This document shows, in pieces, positions 54,650 to 62,871 of a DNA stretch of 64,000 nucleotides (positions are counted from its first letter, which is position 1; each line of letters opens with the position of its first letter). The position numbers and the translations under genes are program-made. The notes beneath the pieces were generated by a model, which saw nothing but the letters and a program-made list of their open reading frames with translations, ran no database searches and was not told the origin of the DNA. Source of the DNA: CAXOVX01 sp964213345 (GTDB lineage Bacteria > Pseudomonadota > Alphaproteobacteria > Rickettsiales > Midichloriaceae); the NCBI GenBank assembly GCA_964213345.1, contig CAXOVX010000015.1:76914-140913 (forward strand), read 5' to 3'.

Positions 54650-55180
54650 ATGGATTCAAAACATCTGTGGGATCAGTACTTCATGACCATGGCCTACCTA
54701 GCAGCCATGAAAAGTAAGGATCCAAGCACAAAAATAGGAGCTATCATAGTAGGTCCAAATCGTGAGATTCGCTCTACAGGATATAATGGTCTACCACGTA
54801 AAATAAATGATTTAGCTGAACGCTATTCCAATAAAGAATATAAATATTTAGCTGGGAATCACGCAGAAGAGAACGCTATCTTGCATTGTGCACGTATAGG
54901 AGTTTCAACATTGGGATGCAGCATATACACCCCGTGGATCCCATGTGCACAGTGTGCCAAAGCTATCATTCAAGTTGGGATTACTAGCGTTACATATCAT
55001 GCCGAATTCCCTGGAAATGAAAGAGAAAATTATAACAATTGGAGTACCAGCATTTCCATATCTTTGGAATTATTGAAAGAAGCTGGAATAATATTACATC
55101 GCTTTCAAGGAAAGTTACTAAAACCAAAAGGATTGTACAATGGTAAGTGGTTTGAGATATGTGATGAAACAGATACGTGA
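54650..55180 (+). CDS. Deoxycytidylate (dCMP) deaminase family protein
   Basis: A 176-residue zinc deaminase: NHAEENAILHCAR gives the zinc His and catalytic Glu, and PWIPCAQCAKAII the two zinc cysteines. The N-terminal KDPSTKIGAIIVGPN and GYNGLPRKIND match dCMP/ComEB deaminases. It would produce dUMP for thymidylate synthesis, complementing dut. The stop codon lies directly at the border of a MITE copy. Confidence 0.9.
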   Translation: MDSKHLWDQYFMTMAYLAAMKSKDPSTKIGAIIVGPNREIRSTGYNGLPRKINDLAERYSNKEYKYLAGNHAEENAILHCARIGVSTLGCSIYTPWIPCAQCAKAIIQVGITSVTYHAEFPGNERENYNNWSTSISISLELLKEAGIILHRFQGKLLKPKGLYNGKWFEICDETDT

Positions 55181-55297
55181 TACCAAGTCCCATTTCAAAA
55201 TGAGCACTAGGAGCGCAATGGTGAGGGCAAAGTAGTAATACATGCGAGCCTGAATCCTACAACGCAGCACGTGAGCATTAAAAGGGGGGATTTGGTG
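55181..55297 (+). repeat. MITE-like repeat, copy with internal deletion
   Basis: Forward copy: TACCAAGTCCCATTTCAAAATG ... AAAAGGGGGGATTTGGTG, about 10 bp shorter than the others. It starts at the base after the TGA of the dCMP deaminase gene. Confidence 0.85.
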
Positions 55298-55412
55298 TGA
55301 GTTTTGTTGCAATTGCAGGAGCCCTATGGTACGATTTCACTGGGACGCGTAACCGACTTTCGATATACTGGCTGTGATGCAAGCGTGTGTTCCCCCCTAA
55401 TCCGGATTACTC

Positions 55413-55934
55413 ATGTACTATAGGTTCTTACATTATTTTGCAGTAAGTTCAGTTCTTTTGTTATTACTAACGATAGTGTATCTTGTTTTGAAAAGAACTA
55501 AAAAGTTGCACAATTTTCAAAGGACAAAAAAATCGAAAAGTGCGTCTACCGCATATACCAAACCAAAAATCACTTCACAAAAAAATGATTTTTTAAGTAG
55601 GAATGAAAAGGTTGAGAAGGTAAAGCAAAATCGGGTACAAGAAGCAAAATTACAAAAGCAATATACACAAAGAGAAGAAAGTCAAAATGAAGAAGAGGTA
55701 GAAACCGGAGTTGTGACAAGGTATGATCCAGAAGGACAGCAAAAAAATAGAGTACATAGTGATATGAAGATAGTAGGAGTAGTAGAACCAAAGGGATTTT
55801 GGTCTAAGTTCGTGATGTCTCAAAAGATGGGGTATATTTTAGCAAGGATGGGATTCCGTGACGAAGGATTTTGGGTGAATTTAATAAAAGCACAGCAAGC
55901 GTCCCAAGGAAAAGACAAAAATCGCGGCAGATAG
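55413..55934 (+). CDS. Hypothetical membrane-anchored basic protein, 173 aa
   Basis: Unrecognised. One N-terminal membrane helix (residues 8-27, FAVSSVLLLLLTIVYLVL) is followed by a strongly charged Lys/Glu/Gln-rich stretch (about 30-105), likely helical or unstructured. The C-terminal part is compact: FWSKFVMSQKMGYILARMGF and EGFWVNLIKAQQASQ. Topology suggests a small cytoplasmic domain tethered to the inner membrane. No neighbour gives a functional hint. Confidence 0.5.
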   Translation: MYYRFLHYFAVSSVLLLLLTIVYLVLKRTKKLHNFQRTKKSKSASTAYTKPKITSQKNDFLSRNEKVEKVKQNRVQEAKLQKQYTQREESQNEEEVETGVVTRYDPEGQQKNRVHSDMKIVGVVEPKGFWSKFVMSQKMGYILARMGFRDEGFWVNLIKAQQASQGKDKNRGR

Positions 55935-56065
55935 TGCTATAAATCTAAAAATTACAAATTTTGTCATCCTAGTTGCATTTTTTTTGCACAAAACCTACAG
56001 TAGAGCATCAATTTTTTTAATTTTATACATCCATCGATATTCTAAAATCTTAAAAAGCAGCTTAT

Positions 56066-56596
56066 ATGGATACAACAAATAACAAAAAGCAGAATGACAA
56101 AACAATTATAATCAAAAAATATCCTAATAGGCGCTTATATAATACACTTAGCAGTTGCTATGTAACGCTCGAAGGCCTGATCGAGATAATAAAAGAGGAT
56201 TATGATGTTCAGGTGATAGACGCAAAAACGGGAGAAGATATTACTAAGGTAACTTTGATCCAAGTGATATTCGAGCAGCAACAAAAGGAACATTCTTACG
56301 TAATGACTACCCCTTTCTTGAAACAAATCATTAAATTTAACGATAACAGTATACATGGGCATCTCCTATCAGAATATATTAATGCTTTACTAGGATATTT
56401 TAATCAAAGCATTACACATATACAAAATTCTTTTAACAATGATATTGCTGCTGTACCACTAAATCCGTTGCAATTATGGCAGCAGAGCCTTGTTTATTTT
56501 AACCAACAAAACAGTGCTTTGATATATTCTTTGCTTGCCATTACGCAGCGATCTTGTGATATTTTGTGCAATGCAAATAAATCAACAAAAAAATAA
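56066..56596 (+). CDS. phaR: Polyhydroxyalkanoate synthesis repressor PhaR-like
   Basis: A 176-residue protein with the PHB/PHA accumulation regulator N-terminal DNA-binding domain: IIIKKYPNRRLYNTLSSCYV, TLEGLIEIIKE, FQV-like VQVIDAKTGEDITKVTLIQV. Then follow ILxE-like EQQQK and FLKQIIKFNDNSIHGHLLSEY, typical of the family. PhaR binds both DNA and PHA granules. No PHA synthase or phasin gene is in the window, and intracellular Rickettsiales generally do not store PHA, so it may regulate something else. Confidence 0.85.
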   Translation: MDTTNNKKQNDKTIIIKKYPNRRLYNTLSSCYVTLEGLIEIIKEDYDVQVIDAKTGEDITKVTLIQVIFEQQQKEHSYVMTTPFLKQIIKFNDNSIHGHLLSEYINALLGYFNQSITHIQNSFNNDIAAVPLNPLQLWQQSLVYFNQQNSALIYSLLAITQRSCDILCNANKSTKK

Positions 56597-56744
56597 AAGA
56601 GCTGGCTAACCACGCCTATTACCACTTCATACGCAACTTAGCATAATGTTGCTATAATTCGTGTATATTGTTATACTCAAAAAGTCTTGATGATGCTGGA
56701 AATAGCAGGTTAATAAAGCATAAAATCGTAAAAATATAACAACA

Positions 56745-58064
56745 ATGCACGAAGAATCTTCTCTGATGCTACAATTGATAATAAGTCTCATACTGATATT
56801 GTTTAATGCATTTTTTGTCCTTTCCGAAATAGCAATTTTGACATCTGCTAAGGCAAAATTACATAAGATGGCCCAAAAGGGTGATTTGGGAGCTAAAAAG
56901 GCAATAAAATTATCTCATGAGCCTGACGTTTTCCTTTCAACCGTACAAATAGGCATAACATTAATTAGTGCTCTCCTGGGGTTATATAGTGGAAAGTCCA
57001 TGGGGGAATATATAGGGAAATTGATAAGACACATACCACATATCGGTCCGTATAGCGAAATTGTGGGATTGGCGATAGCTTTAGTCATTGTAACATATTT
57101 TACAGTACTAAGCGAAATAGTACCAAAACGGATAGCAATGCTGCATCCTGAAAAAACAGCATCACTAATATCTTACGTAATGCCTATTTTTATAAAATTA
57201 GCATATCCGTTCATATACGTATTAACGTTATCCACAAAATATTGTCTCAAGCTTCTTAGGGTGAAAGAAAATAATAAGCATCTCTCGCTAGAAGAAATAA
57301 AATTTATGATAAATCAAACTGAACATTCAGGCACTCTAGAAAAAATAGAGCGAGATATGATCAAAAGGCTTGTAAATCTTAGCAATATGGAGGTAGGGGC
57401 AATCATGACTCCAAGAAATAAGATTACTGCTCTAGACATTAATGACGATGATAGAATTAACATTAATAAATTAAAACAATACCATTTCAATTATTTCCCG
57501 GTAATTAATGGGGATTTAAACCAGCTCATAGGTATAATTGCCGTAAAAAAACTTATAAATGCAAACATCAACAATGAGATGTTAATAGAAACGGCAAAAA
57601 CATTTCCTCTCACCTACGTACCAGAAATGGCTAAAGTTACAAAATTGATAGAATTATTTCGAAATAAACAGCTAAAAGTGGCTGTGGTGCTAGATGAATA
57701 CGGAGAAATTGAAGGTATTGTAACACTAAATGACATATTAAAAACATTTTTAGGTGATTTAGTTATTTTAGTAGAAGGCAAAAAACCCGGCATCATAAAG
57801 AAAAAAGATGACAGCTATATAGTAGATGGTAACATTTTAATAGAAGAAGTGATGGAGCTATTGCAGATTTCATCATTACCTAACGATGAGGACGAAGATT
57901 ACAGAACCTTGGCTGGCTTTATATTACGACAACTAAATACTTTGCCTAAAATAGGTGACGCATTTCCTGCGTCAGGTTGGGTATTTAAGGTTATAAAAAT
58001 GGATCATTTTCGAATTGATAGCGTGTTAATTTCTAAGGGGTCAAGTGTAATAGTAGACCAATAA
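56745..58064 (+). CDS. CNNM/CorC-family membrane protein with CBS domains (hemolysin TlyC-like)
   Basis: A 439-residue protein: a DUF21/CNNM membrane domain (about 1-190, FNAFFVLSEIAILTSAKAKL), a CBS pair (MTPRNKITALDINDDDR; EYGEIEGIVTLNDIL), then a C-terminal CorC_HlyC domain (IVDGNILIEEVMELL, TLAGFILRQLNTLPKIGD). Related proteins handle magnesium or cobalt efflux; in Rickettsia tlyC is listed as a haemolysin, though that role is doubtful. Complete. The repeated toxin array begins just 4-5 bp after its stop codon, so this is the last ordinary gene. Confidence 0.88.
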   Translation: MHEESSLMLQLIISLILILFNAFFVLSEIAILTSAKAKLHKMAQKGDLGAKKAIKLSHEPDVFLSTVQIGITLISALLGLYSGKSMGEYIGKLIRHIPHIGPYSEIVGLAIALVIVTYFTVLSEIVPKRIAMLHPEKTASLISYVMPIFIKLAYPFIYVLTLSTKYCLKLLRVKENNKHLSLEEIKFMINQTEHSGTLEKIERDMIKRLVNLSNMEVGAIMTPRNKITALDINDDDRININKLKQYHFNYFPVINGDLNQLIGIIAVKKLINANINNEMLIETAKTFPLTYVPEMAKVTKLIELFRNKQLKVAVVLDEYGEIEGIVTLNDILKTFLGDLVILVEGKKPGIIKKKDDSYIVDGNILIEEVMELLQISSLPNDEDEDYRTLAGFILRQLNTLPKIGDAFPASGWVFKVIKMDHFRIDSVLISKGSSVIVDQ

Positions 58065-58068
58065 TAAG

Positions 58069-58204
58069 CTGGTTTAGTTATGATAAGGATGATAAACCTA
58101 CTGACACACACAGTAAGGAGCAACAAAAACATAACAATCAGGGCGATAATAATGGGCCACATGATCCTAACGATCCACAGAAAGAGGTAATCAAATGGAC
58201 TACC
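58069..58204 (+). pseudogene. Pre-toxin C block, 3' tail fragment (unit 1)
   Basis: Matches the last 45 codons of the blocks ending at 61348 and 63388 (WFSYDKDDKPTDTH ... DPNDPQKEVIKWTTEK), with a short internal deletion. There is no start of its own; it abuts the stop of the preceding membrane-protein gene, so the array boundary was created by recombination here. Confidence 0.75.
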
Positions 58205-58608
58205 GAAAAATAATAAGAGAACACACAAAACTCAACCTTGAACGATATGAAGGCGGTGAAGGTAGTGGACATACGATTGAGCGACATGTGGGGAAGGGTG
58301 TTGAATATTTGAAGGGGAGAGTGGAACAAGAGCCGTCGCTCAGAAAGGGAGCAACGAGCTTCCCTGACTTGAGAACAGCAAATGAACTGACAGAAGAGGT
58401 GGTTAAACAAAATGCTAAGGATATCTCTGATTGGGCTGGGAAAGCTCGAATAATGGATACCAAAGGCTTTACCTGGAAGTTTAATACAGAAACTGGTTAT
58501 GGTACAACTAGGGATAGTAATGCCATTAAACACATGACTAAAGTGAGAGTTGTATTTAAAAAATTAAAGGACGGTATAACAATAATAACCTCTTATCCAG
58601 TAGAGTAA
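58195..58608 (+). CDS. RNase A-like CdiA-CT-type toxin domain, unit 1
   Basis: A 137-residue single-domain protein. GSGHTIERHVGK near residues 24-35, FPDLRTANELTEEVVKQNAK and the end TIITSYPVE match the bacterial RNase A-like toxin family typified by the CdiA-CT of Yersinia kristensenii, in which a His, an Arg and a C-terminal Thr/Tyr pair act in catalysis. It has its own SD (AAAGAGG) 7 nt before ATG, within the end of the pre-toxin block. The 3' half from about codon 80 differs from unit 2. The following immunity gene is broken. It would cleave RNA in target cells if delivered; delivery route unknown. Confidence 0.7.
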   Translation: MDYRKIIREHTKLNLERYEGGEGSGHTIERHVGKGVEYLKGRVEQEPSLRKGATSFPDLRTANELTEEVVKQNAKDISDWAGKARIMDTKGFTWKFNTETGYGTTRDSNAIKHMTKVRVVFKKLKDGITIITSYPVE

Positions 58609-58611
58609 ATT

Positions 58612-58960
58612 ATGAGTGATTCTTGCGAACTAGAAAAATAAGTAATCGCTATGATTGGTTTGATTGTTTATTAATGTATTTTTTTGAAGATACGTATCTT
58701 GAACCAGAAGAAAGGGATGATAGGAAGACAATACAAAAATTTACTGAGATATTCCGATAGCGCCTACATCCAAACGACCATCTTTCAAGGTAAAGAGATA
58801 CCTGAATTGGAGCCTTTTCCTCATGAGTGGGTCAGGAAAACGAGCAATAAAATACCTTTTGAAAGAGATGATAAATATAATCCAGAGGGTTATTATGAAT
58901 AGACGCAGTGGATAGTGGAGACATTAGAAGAAGAGGCACGTAAAATTGGTAAATTACAAG
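58612..58960 (+). pseudogene. Immunity-like gene, broken (unit 1)
   Basis: Begins ATGAGTGATTCTTGC and stops after nine codons. The homologous text continues in other frames: LEPEERDDRKTI (around 58710), then QTTIFQGKEIPELEPFPHEW in 58684-58902. A TAG interrupts the rest and the end (VETLEEEARKIGKL) is out of frame or beyond it. Compare the intact 113-residue copy at 61754. The same broken text recurs at 63779. Confidence 0.65.
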
Positions 58961-59263
58961 CCAATGGATGCAACAAGAGACGGAGTTATTTGTGTAGTGT
59001 GCAAGTGTTACGTTCTCATTGAGAACCGAAACGACAAGTTTTGTTCTTTTTGCTATAAAAACTAGTGTTATATTTCATCATCCTCATATCATTCAAGTGT
59101 TAAAGATGTATATAGATTATCATATTAAGAAATATCAAAAATAGATATTGCAATTATGGCGGGCGCAATTTATATTAAAAGTTGTTGGAAACGACACTCA
59201 TAGATGGTGCATCTTATCCCATAAAGCCTTCCCGTAATCCGTCTCATAAGGTGCACATCAGAA
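58961..59263 (+). repeat. Conserved spacer block, copy 1
   Basis: Non-coding block matching 62096-62398. It contains a perfect hairpin GTTCTC-ATT-GAGAAC (59012-59026) just after the immunity gene, then an AT-rich part, and a right end with ACGACACTCATAGATGGTGC. The hairpin may end transcription or be a recognition site. Confidence 0.7.
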
Positions 59264-59286
59264 AATTGGTTGGGATAGGGTGAGCT

Positions 59287-60552
59287 GTGGGTCAGATTAC
59301 TGGCAGTAAGGAACTGATCCTGAAGGCTGAACAGATTGTGATAGCTGATAACATACGCGAATACAGCATAAACGATGACTTTGCTATCGGTGCTGGTGGT
59401 TCATGTAGCCTCGACGGAAAGCACTTCAATCCCCGAATCTCTTACCGCGATAACGATGTATCTTTTGTCCTATCACCCGACGTACTTACGGGACTGAAGG
59501 ATATTCGGGATTTTGCAACTAACCTCATCAGTAAAATTCGAGATGGCAAAATTGACGATAAACAAGAAATCTCATTCGATGCACCGCCACCTCCTCCTGG
59601 AGAGGATGGTACTTCTGACAAACAACAGCAGGAAAATCCTGAAGACAACAAAGCCAAGGATGGAGTAAAACAGTCAAGTCCTGAGGCTCAAGATAACAAA
59701 GCTAGACCTGAGGCACAAACTAGTAAAGATGCAAGTACTAAGCCAGATAGTGGTAAACAAGGCAAAGAAGTAGGGCAATATCCGCGAGAAGGCTCAGCTG
59801 AGAGCGTATCTGGTGATGTACTAGTTAAGCAAATTTCATATCTTGTTGGAGATCAAGTATCTCCAGAGGATATAGTTGAGTTGAAGCAAAAGCTGGCACA
59901 AACTGATACAGGCACCACACCACACTGGGTTACTGGAGAGGGAAAAAGTAGTTCAACTAAGCCGCCATCATTTACTGAAGTGCTAATACATAACGATGAT
60001 ATTATGGCAGCATCAGACTTATTAGAACGCGATGTCTACCTCAATACGCTCAAGAAAGGTCTGGGAATTATAGGATCAAATGCACACATAGTTGAGGAAT
60101 GGCTAGCCAAAAAATTTCCGACACTAAAAAACATAAAAGATAAAGCACTCGCTATCACTAGCATCGTAATCCATGAAGATCTAAAACTGCTACACTTGAA
60201 CAAACCAGTATCATGGGCACTTGAGAAAGGAGATGCCATACTCAATAGACTCCTCACTCCAGACGAACGTAAAGGTTTGGATTATGTAACTTTTGCCTAT
60301 AGCGCTAAAAAACTGCTGGAACATAAATTTGAAGGGCAAGCGGCAACGAAGATGGAGAGTGTAAATACTGGTGAGATACTAACGGATAATATCTATGAGA
60401 TACTGAAGATAGACAAACTCAAGGCTAGTAATATTGTTGCAGAAGCTAAAAAGCTCGGATGGAAAGAATTGCCATTGGATAATGGCCCAAGAACTTTCAT
60501 TGATAATAATGGAGTAGTAAGACTAAAAATCAAACATTGTAATAGCTGGTAA
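59287..60552 (+). CDS. Pre-toxin module with a different C-terminus (421 aa)
   Basis: Starts at GTG 59287 without a normal N-terminal leader. Residues 1-85 are pre-toxin block A (SKELILKAEQIVIADNIREY, SCSLDGKHFNPRISYRDND, VSFVLSPDVLTGLKDI). A proline-rich and charged linker follows (APPPPPGEDGTSDKQQQ), then a unique region of about 270 residues ending KLGWKELPLDNGPRTFIDNN. The latter looks like the start of a C-terminal toxin of another type, not identified. The end is cut at 60536 where a further block A begins out of frame. Probably a displaced, truncated toxin variant; may be silent. Confidence 0.5.
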   Translation: MGQITGSKELILKAEQIVIADNIREYSINDDFAIGAGGSCSLDGKHFNPRISYRDNDVSFVLSPDVLTGLKDIRDFATNLISKIRDGKIDDKQEISFDAPPPPPGEDGTSDKQQQENPEDNKAKDGVKQSSPEAQDNKARPEAQTSKDASTKPDSGKQGKEVGQYPREGSAESVSGDVLVKQISYLVGDQVSPEDIVELKQKLAQTDTGTTPHWVTGEGKSSSTKPPSFTEVLIHNDDIMAASDLLERDVYLNTLKKGLGIIGSNAHIVEEWLAKKFPTLKNIKDKALAITSIVIHEDLKLLHLNKPVSWALEKGDAILNRLLTPDERKGLDYVTFAYSAKKLLEHKFEGQAATKMESVNTGEILTDNIYEILKIDKLKASNIVAEAKKLGWKELPLDNGPRTFIDNNGVVRLKIKHCNSW

Positions 60553-61348
60553 CATACGTGAATACAGCGTAAACGACGACTTCTCTATCGGCTTCAGCGG
60601 CTCATGTAGCCTCGACGGAAAACACTTCAATCCCCGAATCTCCTACCGCGATAACGATGTATCTTTTGTACTGTCACCCGATGTTTTTGGGGGATTCAGG
60701 GAAATAACTGATTTTGCTAAAGACTTTGTACATAAGATTAGGGATGACGGGAAAACTATAACCCCATCTTCCGAAAAAAACGCGAAACCTACCTTAGAGA
60801 AATTAGTTGAAATAGAGCAAGCGATAGATAATGCTGGAGGAGCAGCTGCAGCACCAGGTAATGAAGCACGTAAATTTGCTGTAGCGTACCTTGCATACAG
60901 CCTAGAACAAGGAGGGATGTCACGGCAAAAAGCTGTAGAAATGGCAACACAGCATGTTTTACATGCGACAAATGACCCTGCTGTCATAAGACTACAACAG
61001 TACTTATACAACAACGCACATAACAACGCAGAACCACGTCTAGAGCAAGCAGCACTTCAGGTAATCCCAGCAATGGCTGTTTGCTTAGAAAACCCAGCCT
61101 GCACTGCAACAGCATTACTACTGGCTAAAATAGCCGGCGATGCATTGGTGGATGCTGGTGTTGCAACTAAAGAGCTCGTAAAACACTGGTTTAGTTATGA
61201 TAAGGATGATAAACCTACTGACACACACAACACAGATAGCACAGACAATAAAGAACAACAAAAACATAACAATCAGGGCGATAATAATGGGCCACATGAT
61301 CCTAACGATCCACAGAAAGAGGTAATCAAATGGACTACCGAAAAATAA
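60536..61348 (+). pseudogene. Pre-toxin blocks A and B in one frame, headless (unit 2)
   Basis: One frame is open from 60527 to the TAA at 61346-61348: VSFVLSPDVFGGFREITDFA (block A), a short linker, then block B (VEIEQAIDNAGGAAAAPGNE, RKFAVAYLAYSLEQGGMSRQ, YNNAHNNAEPRLEQAALQVI, ENPACTATALLLAKIAGDAL) and a His/Asn/Asp-rich tail. No ATG lies before 60917, because the 5' end is fused out of frame to the preceding ORF. The sequence between blocks is in frame here, showing that A and B belonged to one protein. It would be the C-terminal part of a large adhesin before the toxin. Confidence 0.6.
61316..61322 (+). promoter_or_regulatory. Shine-Dalgarno for the unit 2 toxin ORF
   Basis: AAAGAGG, 7 nt before ATG 61330, inside the last codons of the pre-toxin frame. 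The same arrangement exists before 58195 and 63370. Confidence 0.6.
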
Positions 61349-61746
61349 TAAGAGAACACACAAAACTCAACCTTGAACGATATGAAGGCGGTGAAGGTAG
61401 TGGACATACGATTGAGCGACATGTGGGGAAGGGTGTTGAATATTTGAAGGGGAGAGTAGAACAAGAGCCGTCGCTCAGAAAGGGAGCAACGAGCTTCCCT
61501 GATCTGAGGACAGCAAATGAACTGACAGAAGAGGTGGTTAAACAAAACGCTAAGGATATTTCCGATTGGGCTAATGATCAAAGTAAAGTTGGGACGCAAG
61601 AATTTGATTATGAATTTAATAAAAAAATTGGTTATGGTATAAGAAAAGGAGGAGATGTTTTAGAACCCAGAACTAAAGCAAGAGTGGTGTTTAAAAAATT
61701 AAAAGATGGGTCAATTACTTTAATAACTGCTTATCCCGTAGATTAA
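61330..61746 (+). CDS. RNase A-like CdiA-CT-type toxin domain, unit 2
   Basis: A 138-residue toxin; residues 1-81 are almost identical to the unit 1 toxin (GSGHTIERHVGK, TSFPDLRTANELTEEVVKQN). The C-terminal half is distinct (QSKVGTQEFDYEFNKKIGYG, TKARVVFKKLKDG, LITAYPVD) but keeps the Thr and Tyr of the family's end. It overlaps the pre-toxin frame by 19 bp in another frame. An intact immunity gene follows 7 bp downstream, so this is the only fully paired cassette. Confidence 0.72.
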   Translation: MDYRKIIREHTKLNLERYEGGEGSGHTIERHVGKGVEYLKGRVEQEPSLRKGATSFPDLRTANELTEEVVKQNAKDISDWANDQSKVGTQEFDYEFNKKIGYGIRKGGDVLEPRTKARVVFKKLKDGSITLITAYPVD

Positions 61747-61753
61747 CTGAAGT

Positions 61754-62095
61754 ATGAAAAAATATAATGAAATATACCAACATTTTAGCGGATTATTGTT
61801 AGAATTTATGCTTAGTACATACCTTCCATCAGAAGAAAGAGATGATAGGAAAACTATTATAAAATTTATAGAAGAAAATGAAGGTTATAATAGGATCCAA
61901 ACGACCATCATCCAAGGTAAAGAGATACTTGAATTGGAGCCTTTTCCTCATGAGTGGATTGGAGATACGGCAGATCGTTTAGTTTATGATGCAGACAAAA
62001 AAGAATGGGTAGATGATCCTATGTTATACAAAGAATGGACGCGATGGATAGTTGATACACTAGAAGAAGAGGCACGTAAAGCAGGCAAATTATAA
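61754..62095 (+). CDS. Immunity-like protein, intact (unit 2)
   Basis: A 113-residue acidic protein (PSEERDDRKTIIKFIEENEG, QTTIIQGKEILELEPFPHEW, YKEWTRWIVDTLEEEARKAG). Its place directly after the toxin, its size and acidity fit a CdiI-type immunity protein that binds and neutralises the toxin. The family is not recognised by sequence. It is the only uninterrupted copy of three. Confidence 0.6.
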   Translation: MKKYNEIYQHFSGLLLEFMLSTYLPSEERDDRKTIIKFIEENEGYNRIQTTIIQGKEILELEPFPHEWIGDTADRLVYDADKKEWVDDPMLYKEWTRWIVDTLEEEARKAGKL

Positions 62096-62398
62096 GCCAA
62101 TGTGATGCAACAAGAGACGGAGTTATTGGCGTAGTGTGCAAGCGTTACGTTCTCATTGAGAATCGAAACGACGCAAGTTCTGCTCTTTTTGCTATAAAAA
62201 CTAGTGTTATGTCCTACCATTCTCACGTCGTGTGAATATTAAAGATGCGTATAGATTATAATGTTAAAAAATATCAAATAGGTATTGCAATTATGACGAG
62301 TGTAATTTACATTGGAGGTTGTCGGAAACGACACTCATAGATGGTGCATCTTATCACATAAAGCCTTCCCGTAATTCGTCTCATAAGGTGCACCTCAG
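62096..62398 (+). repeat. Conserved spacer block, copy 2
   Basis: Matches 58961-59263. The hairpin GTTCTC-ATT-GAGAAT (62149-62163) is imperfect here. Same right end with ACGACACTCATAGATGGTGC before the next block A. Confidence 0.7.
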
Positions 62399-62403
62399 AA
62401 AAA

Positions 62404-62871
62404 TTGGTTGGAATAGAGCAAGCTGTTGGGCAGATTGCAGGGAGTAAGGAACTAATCCTGGAAGCTGAACAGATTGTGATAGCTGATAATGTACGTGAAT
62501 ACAGCATAAATGATGACTTTTCCATTGGCTTCAGCGGCTCATGCAGCCTCGACGGTAAACACTTCAATCCCCGAATTTCTTACCGTGATAATGATGTATC
62601 TTTTGTCCTATCACCTGATGTTTTCGAGGGATTGAAGGATATTCGGGATTTCGCTAAAGACTTTGTACATAAAATCGGGGATGGTGGAAAATTTGACGAT
62701 ACTTCTGATAAAAAACAGCAGGAAATCTCAGCTAGTGCACCACCACCTCCTCCTGAAGAGGATAACGCTCCTGACAAAACACAGAAAAATCCTGATGCAA
62801 AAGCTAACGGAAAAACTAATAGCACTCCTACCTCAGAAAAATTGGTGTGGAATAGAGCAAGCGATAGATAA
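62404..62871 (+). pseudogene. Pre-toxin block A, frameshifted before block B (unit 3)
   Basis: From ATG 62404: VGIEQAVGQIAGSKELILEA, SIGFSGSCSLDGKHFNPRIS, LSPDVFEGLKDIRDFAKDFV, then a linker with APPPPPEEDNAPDK. A one-base insertion near 62845, compared with the same spot in unit 2 (TTAGTTGAA there, TTGGTGTGGAA here), shifts the frame and ends the ORF at SEKLVWNRASDR. Without it, block B would follow in frame. Confidence 0.65.

Noticed and set aside
58138..58533. Minus-strand ORFs repeated three times in the toxin array
   Set aside because: They are mirror frames of the toxin and pre-toxin blocks and repeat only because those blocks repeat.
62663..62837. 5' part of the plus-strand ORF 62663-63388 as a real N-terminus
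   Set aside because: It reads block A and its linker in the wrong frame. Only the part after about 62838 matches the block B protein.
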